A stretch of 11,571 nt of DNA from Bacteroidales bacterium UBA1181 (GTDB lineage: Bacteria; Bacteroidota; Bacteroidia; Bacteroidales; Paludibacteraceae). The notes below the pieces were generated by a model, which was not told the origin of the DNA, ran no database searches, and was given only the letters and a program-made list of their open reading frames with translations. This document shows positions 7,001-11,571 of the stretch, piece after piece. The position numbers were made by a program, and so were the translations under genes. Where the stretch lies: the NCBI GenBank assembly GCA_002310215.1, contig DBYR01000005.1, forward strand, positions 75,593 through 87,163. The letters are read 5' to 3'. Within the stretch, counting starts at the first letter, position 1; each line of letters opens with the position of its first letter.

Positions 7001-7876
7001 GTTCAACTCAGCAAGTGGACCTCTGACGCCCACAAGAATGATATGATCCATGACTTGATCATGAACTATATCAGGAAATACAAGGAGTTGGATGCTGTGA
7101 ACAAGCGTAAGAAGTTCAACGTCATGATCGGTGACGAGCTTCCTGCAGGAATCGTTCAATTGGTGAAGGTTTACATCGCTAAGAAACGTAAGATCCGTGT
7201 GGGTGACAAGATGGCCGGTCGTCACGGTAACAAGGGTATCGTCTCTCGTATCGTTAGACAGGAGGATATGCCTTTCTTGCCTGATGGAACACCAGTTGAC
7301 ATCGTGTTGAACCCGTTGGGTGTGCCTTCCCGTATGAATTTGGGTCAGATTTTTGAGACCGTGCTCGGATGGGCTGGTATGAAGTTGGGATGCAAGTTCG
7401 CTACTCCTATCTTCGACGGTGCCACTTTGGACGACTTGAACGAGTGGACGGACAAGGCGGGCCTCCCAAGATACGGTAAGACTTACTTGTGCGATGGTGG
7501 TACGGGTGAGCGTTTCGACCAACCTGCGACTGTCGGTGTCATCTACATGTTGAAACTGGGTCACATGGTCGACGATAAGATGCACGCTCGTTCTATCGGT
7601 CCTTACTCGTTGATTACTCAACAACCTCTTGGTGGTAAGGCTCAGTTCGGTGGACAGCGTTTCGGAGAGATGGAGGTTTGGGCTATCGAGGCCTTCGGTG
7701 CTTCTCATGTGCTCCAGGAGATCTTGACCATCAAGTCAGATGATGTGACGGGTCGTGCCCGCGCATACGAATCGATCGTCAAGGGTGAACCGATGCCACC
7801 TGCTGGCATTCCGGAATCTTTGAACGTGTTGTTGCACGAGTTGAGAGGTTTGGGCTTGAGTATAACGCTTGAATAA
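4064..7876 (+). CDS. rpoB: DNA-directed RNA polymerase subunit beta
   Basis: This is the beta subunit, which forms one pincer and part of the active site of RNA polymerase. The product has 1270 residues (E. coli 1342) and looks intact. The rifampicin pocket is at residues 468-494, with Q474, D477, H487, R490 and S492 at the positions of E. coli Q513, D516, H526, R529 and S531. It is followed by [20 protein letters not shown] and [29 protein letters not shown] (about 776-788) holds the E780/D781 pair equivalent to E. coli E813/D814. [12 protein letters not shown] (about 1047-1058) holds conserved substrate-contacting lysine and histidine. The C-terminus is [19 protein letters not shown]. A segment of over 100 residues between VVDKRLFSK and GDELPAG (about 905-1020) corresponds to the beta SI2 insertion. 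ATG 4064 follows CGATAA with no Shine-Dalgarno sequence. Confidence 0.99.
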   Translation: [1270 protein letters not shown]

Positions 7877-7903
7877 TTAGTATAACTCTTTTCAATATAA
7901 AAT

Positions 7904-10900
7904 ATGGCTTTTAAGAAAGATAGTAGGATAAAGAGTAATTTCACTAAGATTACCATTGGCTTGGCTTCTCCGGAGGAGATTCTCGAAGAGTCAAGTGGTG
8001 AGGTGTTAAAACCGGAAACCATCAATTACAGAACCTACAAGCCTGAACGTGACGGTTTGTTCTGTGAGCGTATTTTCGGTCCGGTGAAGGACTATGAGTG
8101 CCATTGCGGTAAGTACAAACGCATTCGTTACAAGGGTATCGTCTGCGACCGTTGTGGTGTGGAAGTCACTGAGAAGAAGGTTCGTCGCGAGCGCATGGGT
8201 CACATCCAGCTCGTCGTTCCTGTCGCTCACATTTGGTACTTCCGCTCTTTGCCAAATAAGATTGGATATTTGTTGGGTATGCCAACAAAGAAATTGGATG
8301 CGGTCATCTACTACGAGCGTTACGTCGTCATTCAACCAGGTATCATGGAGAATGAGGGTATCGCCGAGCAGGATCTGCTCACCGAGGAGGAGTACTTGGA
8401 CATCATGGACAAGCTCCCGAAGGAGAATCAGATGCTGGAGGATACCGATCCTAATAAATTCATCGCGAAGATGGGTGCCGAGGCTATCTACGACATGTTG
8501 CAACGTGTCGACCTCGATTCCCTCTCTTTCGAATTGAGGAACCGCGCTGGTCAGGAGTCTTCCCAACAGCGTAAGACCGAGGCTTTGAAGCGTCTTCAGG
8601 TGGTGGAGGCTTTCCGTGCGTCTAACGGCAAGAACAAGCCTGAGTGGATGATCGTGAAGATCGTCCCTGTCATCCCGCCTGAGTTGCGTCCGTTGGTTCC
8701 ATTGGATGGTGGCCGTTTCGCCACTTCCGACTTGAACGATTTGTACCGCCGTGTCATCATACGTAACAACCGTTTGAAGAGACTGATCGAGATCAAGGCT
8801 CCTGAGGTCATCCTCCGTAACGAGAAGCGTATGTTGCAGGAGGCTGTCGACTCCTTGTTCGACAACTCCCGTAAGTCCAGTGCGGTGAAGACGGATGCTA
8901 ACCGTCCGTTGAAGTCTTTGTCAGACTCCCTGAAGGGTAAGCAAGGACGTTTCCGTCAGAACTTGTTGGGTAAGCGTGTTGACTACTCCGCTCGTTCCGT
9001 GATCGTCGTTGGCCCTGAGTTGAAGATGCATGAGTGCGGTTTGCCTAAGGATATGGCGGCCGAACTGTATAAGCCATTTGTGATCCGTAAGTTGATCGAG
9101 CGTGGTATCGTCAAGACAGTGAAATCCGCTAAGAAGATCGTTGACCGTAAGGATCCTGTGGTTTGGGATATCCTCGAGTACGTGATGAAAGGTCACCCTG
9201 TTCTCTTGAACCGTGCCCCGACATTGCACCGTTTGGGTATCCAGGCCTTCCAGCCTAAGATGATCGAGGGTAAAGCTATCCAATTGCACCCGTTGGCTTG
9301 TACCGCGTTCAACGCCGACTTCGACGGTGACCAGATGGCCGTTCACTTGCCTTTGGGTAACGAGGCTGTCTTGGAGGCTCAAATGTTGATGCTCGCTTCC
9401 CATAATATCTTGAACCCTGCGAACGGTTCGCCTATCACGGTGCCTTCTCAGGACATGGTGTTGGGATTGTATTATATCACTAAACCACGTGCCGGCGCTT
9501 TGGGCGAAGGTTTGACCTTCTACGGTGTGGAAGAGGCTCACATCGCCTACAACGAGAAGAAAGTGGCTCTCCACGCGCCTATCAAGGTGATCGTGAAGGA
9601 TTTGAACGATAAGGGCGAATTGGTGGACACGATGGTCGAGACGACTGTCGGTCGATTGATCTTCAACGAGAACGTGCCGCCTGAGGTGGGTTACGTGAAC
9701 ACGTTGATCACCAAGAAGTCCCTCCGTGACATCATCGGTAACGTGATCAAGGTTTGTGGTGTGGCTCGTACGGCTCAGTTCCTCGACGATATCAAGAACC
9801 TCGGTTACTACATGGCCTTCAGAGGTTGCTTGTCATTTAACCTCGAGAACGTGATCATCCCTAAGGAGAAAGAGGAATTGGTTCAGAAGGGTTATAAGGA
9901 GGTTGAGGAGATCATGAACAACTATAACATGGGCTTCATCACCTATAACGAGCGTTACAACCAGATCATCGATACTTGGACGCACATCAACGCTGAATTG
10001 TCTAACATCTTGATGAAGACGATTTCTTCCGACGACCAAGGATTCAACTCTGTATACATGATGCTTGACTCCGGAGCCCGTGGTTCTAAGGAGCAGATCC
10101 GTCAGTTGTCCGGTATGCGTGGTTTGATGGCTAAGCCTCAAAAAGCGGGTGCCGAGGGCGGTCAGATCATCGAGAACCCAATTCTTTCCAACTTTAAGGA
10201 GGGTCTTTCCGTGTTGGAGTACTTCATCTCTACGCACGGTGCTCGTAAGGGTCTTGCCGATACCGCCTTGAAGACGGCCGACGCAGGTTACTTGACCCGT
10301 CGTCTCGTTGACGTCTCCCACGACGTGATCATCAACGAGGAGGATTGCGGTACGTTGCGTGGTCTGGTTTGTACGGAATTGAAGAATAACGAGGAGGTGG
10401 TAGCCTCTTTGTATGATAGAATATTGGGTCGTGTGTCTGTTCATGACATTGTCCACCCATTGACGGGCGAGATCATCGTCCACTCTGGCGAGGAGATTCG
10501 TGAGGATGCGGCTCAGATTATCCAAGACTCTCCAATCGAGCGTGTCGAAATCCGTTCGGTATTGACTTGTGAGTCTAAGAAGGGTGTCTGCGCGAAGTGT
10601 TACGGACGTAACCTCGCTACGGGACGTCTGGTTCACAAGGGTGAGGCTGTTGGTGTCATCGCCGCCCAGTCTATCGGTGAGCCTGGTACTCAGTTGACAC
10701 TGCGTACGTTCCACGTCGGTGGTGTCGCCGGTAACATCGCTGCTGAGTCTGGTATCGTTTCCCGCTACGAAGGTAATATCGAAATCGACGAACTTCGTAC
10801 GGTTGATTCGGAGGACGAGAATGGCAATCCAGTTAAGATCGTCGTGAGCCGTTACACGGAGATGCGTATCGTGGATCCTAACACGAAGATCGCCCTTACT

Positions 10901-11571
10901 ACGGCCAACATCCCTTACGGTGCTAAATTGTACGTTCAGGACGGACAGAAGGTTTCCAAGGGTGATAAGGTCTGCGAGTGGGACCCGTTCAACGCTGTGA
11001 TCATCACGGAGGTGGCTGGTAAGATTTCGTTCGACAATGTCATCGAGAACGTTACTTACAAGACTGAGTCCGATGAAACGACCGGTTTGAAGGAGAAGAT
11101 CATCATCGAGTCCAAGGATAAGACGAAGGTGCCTGAGGCACGTATCGTGGATTCCAAGGGTAATGTCGTGAAGTCATATAGCTTGCCTGTGGGCGCCCAT
11201 GTCATCGTCGATGACAAGGATAGCGTTAAGACGGGTCAGCTCTTGGTTAAGATCCCTCGCGCCGTCGGTAAGGCGGGCGATATCACGGGAGGTCTTCCTC
11301 GTGTCACGGAGTTGTTCGAGGCGCGTAACCCATCCAACCCGGCTGTCGTATCTGAGATCGACGGTGAGGTGACCTTCGGTAAGATCAAGCGTGGTAACCG
11401 TGAAATCACTGTCACTTCCAAGACGGGTGATGTTCATAAATACCTCGTTCCATTGTCCAAGCAGATCTTGGTACAAGAGAACGACTACGTTCGTGCTGGT
11501 ACCGCACTCTCTGATGGTGCGATCACTCCATCGGATATCTTGGCGATCAAGGGTCCTACCGCTGTTCAGGA
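7904..11571 (+). CDS. rpoC: DNA-directed RNA polymerase subunit beta', 3' truncated
   Basis: This is the beta' subunit, carrying the catalytic magnesium site. The frame runs without a stop from ATG 7904 to the window edge: 1222 complete codons of what is usually somewhat over 1400 in this group. The start is 27 bases after rpoB, with an A/T-rich lead. The N-terminal zinc site is C66, C68, C81 and C84. NADFDGDQMAVH (470-481) carries the Mg-binding aspartates D472, D474 and D476. The bridge helix starts near residue 719 (MMLDSGARGSKEQIRQLSGMRG). The second zinc site is C815, C889, C896 and C899. The trigger-loop N-terminal helix GTQLTLRTFHVGG includes R934 and H937. About 180 residues then separate it from DITGGLPRVTELFEARNP (from 1126), which is an SI3-type insertion as in E. 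coli. The final, roughly 200-residue part of the protein lies outside the window. Confidence 0.99.
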   Translation, partial: MAFKKDSRIKSNFTKITIGLASPEEILEESSGEVLKPETINYRTYKPERDGLFCERIFGPVKDYECHCGKYKRIRYKGIVCDRCGVEVTEKKVRRERMGHIQLVVPVAHIWYFRSLPNKIGYLLGMPTKKLDAVIYYERYVVIQPGIMENEGIAEQDLLTEEEYLDIMDKLPKENQMLEDTDPNKFIAKMGAEAIYDMLQRVDLDSLSFELRNRAGQESSQQRKTEALKRLQVVEAFRASNGKNKPEWMIVKIVPVIPPELRPLVPLDGGRFATSDLNDLYRRVIIRNNRLKRLIEIKAPEVILRNEKRMLQEAVDSLFDNSRKSSAVKTDANRPLKSLSDSLKGKQGRFRQNLLGKRVDYSARSVIVVGPELKMHECGLPKDMAAELYKPFVIRKLIERGIVKTVKSAKKIVDRKDPVVWDILEYVMKGHPVLLNRAPTLHRLGIQAFQPKMIEGKAIQLHPLACTAFNADFDGDQMAVHLPLGNEAVLEAQMLMLASHNILNPANGSPITVPSQDMVLGLYYITKPRAGALGEGLTFYGVEEAHIAYNEKKVALHAPIKVIVKDLNDKGELVDTMVETTVGRLIFNENVPPEVGYVNTLITKKSLRDIIGNVIKVCGVARTAQFLDDIKNLGYYMAFRGCLSFNLENVIIPKEKEELVQKGYKEVEEIMNNYNMGFITYNERYNQIIDTWTHINAELSNILMKTISSDDQGFNSVYMMLDSGARGSKEQIRQLSGMRGLMAKPQKAGAEGGQIIENPILSNFKEGLSVLEYFISTHGARKGLADTALKTADAGYLTRRLVDVSHDVIINEEDCGTLRGLVCTELKNNEEVVASLYDRILGRVSVHDIVHPLTGEIIVHSGEEIREDAAQIIQDSPIERVEIRSVLTCESKKGVCAKCYGRNLATGRLVHKGEAVGVIAAQSIGEPGTQLTLRTFHVGGVAGNIAAESGIVSRYEGNIEIDELRTVDSEDENGNPVKIVVSRYTEMRIVDPNTKIALTTANIPYGAKLYVQDGQKVSKGDKVCEWDPFNAVIITEVAGKISFDNVIENVTYKTESDETTGLKEKIIIESKDKTKVPEARIVDSKGNVVKSYSLPVGAHVIVDDKDSVKTGQLLVKIPRAVGKAGDITGGLPRVTELFEARNPSNPAVVSEIDGEVTFGKIKRGNREITVTSKTGDVHKYLVPLSKQILVQENDYVRAGTALSDGAITPSDILAIKGPTAVQ

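Noticed and set aside
7877..7903. Possible terminator or promoter between rpoB and rpoC
   Set aside because: The 27 bases are A/T-rich with no hairpin and no TTTG/TAnnTTTG pair; the two genes are simply co-transcribed.
1..11571. A hidden novel system, mobile element, CRISPR array or transferred gene
   Set aside because: Coding sequence fills nearly the whole window and every gene belongs to the conserved secE-nusG-rplKAJL-rpoBC cluster with even base and codon use. No direct-repeat arrays, insertion-sequence ends or foreign genes were seen.

Overview
The window is a stretch of the core transcription/translation locus of a bacterium, read entirely on the + strand: 'tuf (5' truncated) – tRNA-Trp(CCA) – secE – nusG – rplK – rplA – rplJ – rplL – rpoB – rpoC' (3' truncated). 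The proteins look like the phylum Bacteroidota, most likely order Bacteroidales and perhaps near Parabacteroides. That placement rests on protein character, the tuf–tRNA-Trp–secE order and the A/T-rich start regions with few Shine-Dalgarno sequences. The genus is a guess from memory of such proteins, not from a search.

Layout. Positions 1-909 hold the C-terminal three quarters of EF-Tu. Positions 910-1031 hold a hairpin followed at once by tRNA-Trp. Positions 1048-1812 hold secE and nusG. Positions 1851-3010 hold rplK and rplA (L11 and L1). Positions 3022-3961 hold rplJ and rplL (L10 and L7/L12, the ribosomal stalk). Positions 3962-4063 are the only long gap and contain two tandem hairpins, the second a textbook intrinsic terminator or attenuator. 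Positions 4064-7876 are rpoB, and 7904 to the end is rpoC, whose reading frame is open across 1222 complete codons and leaves the window before its stop. No protein-coding gap exceeds about 140 bases.

How the genes work together. EF-Tu delivers aminoacyl-tRNA to the ribosome and contacts the L7/L12 stalk, which L10 holds next to L11; L1 forms the opposite stalk. SecE is part of the SecYEG export channel. NusG binds the beta' clamp of the RNA polymerase encoded by rpoB and rpoC and links it to the ribosome. The order matches the secE-nusG-rplKAJL-rpoBC cluster seen in many bacteria. The hairpins before rpoB would allow many transcripts of the ribosomal protein genes for each transcript of the polymerase genes.

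I found no mobile element, CRISPR array, phage gene, defence gene or unknown protein. The window is ordinary housekeeping DNA. The points worth a second look are non-coding: competing pairings in the rplL-rpoB gap, a hairpin beside tRNA-Trp that repeats part of its acceptor strand, an unusually A/T-rich repeated leader before rplL, and no room for a classical L10 leader before rplJ.
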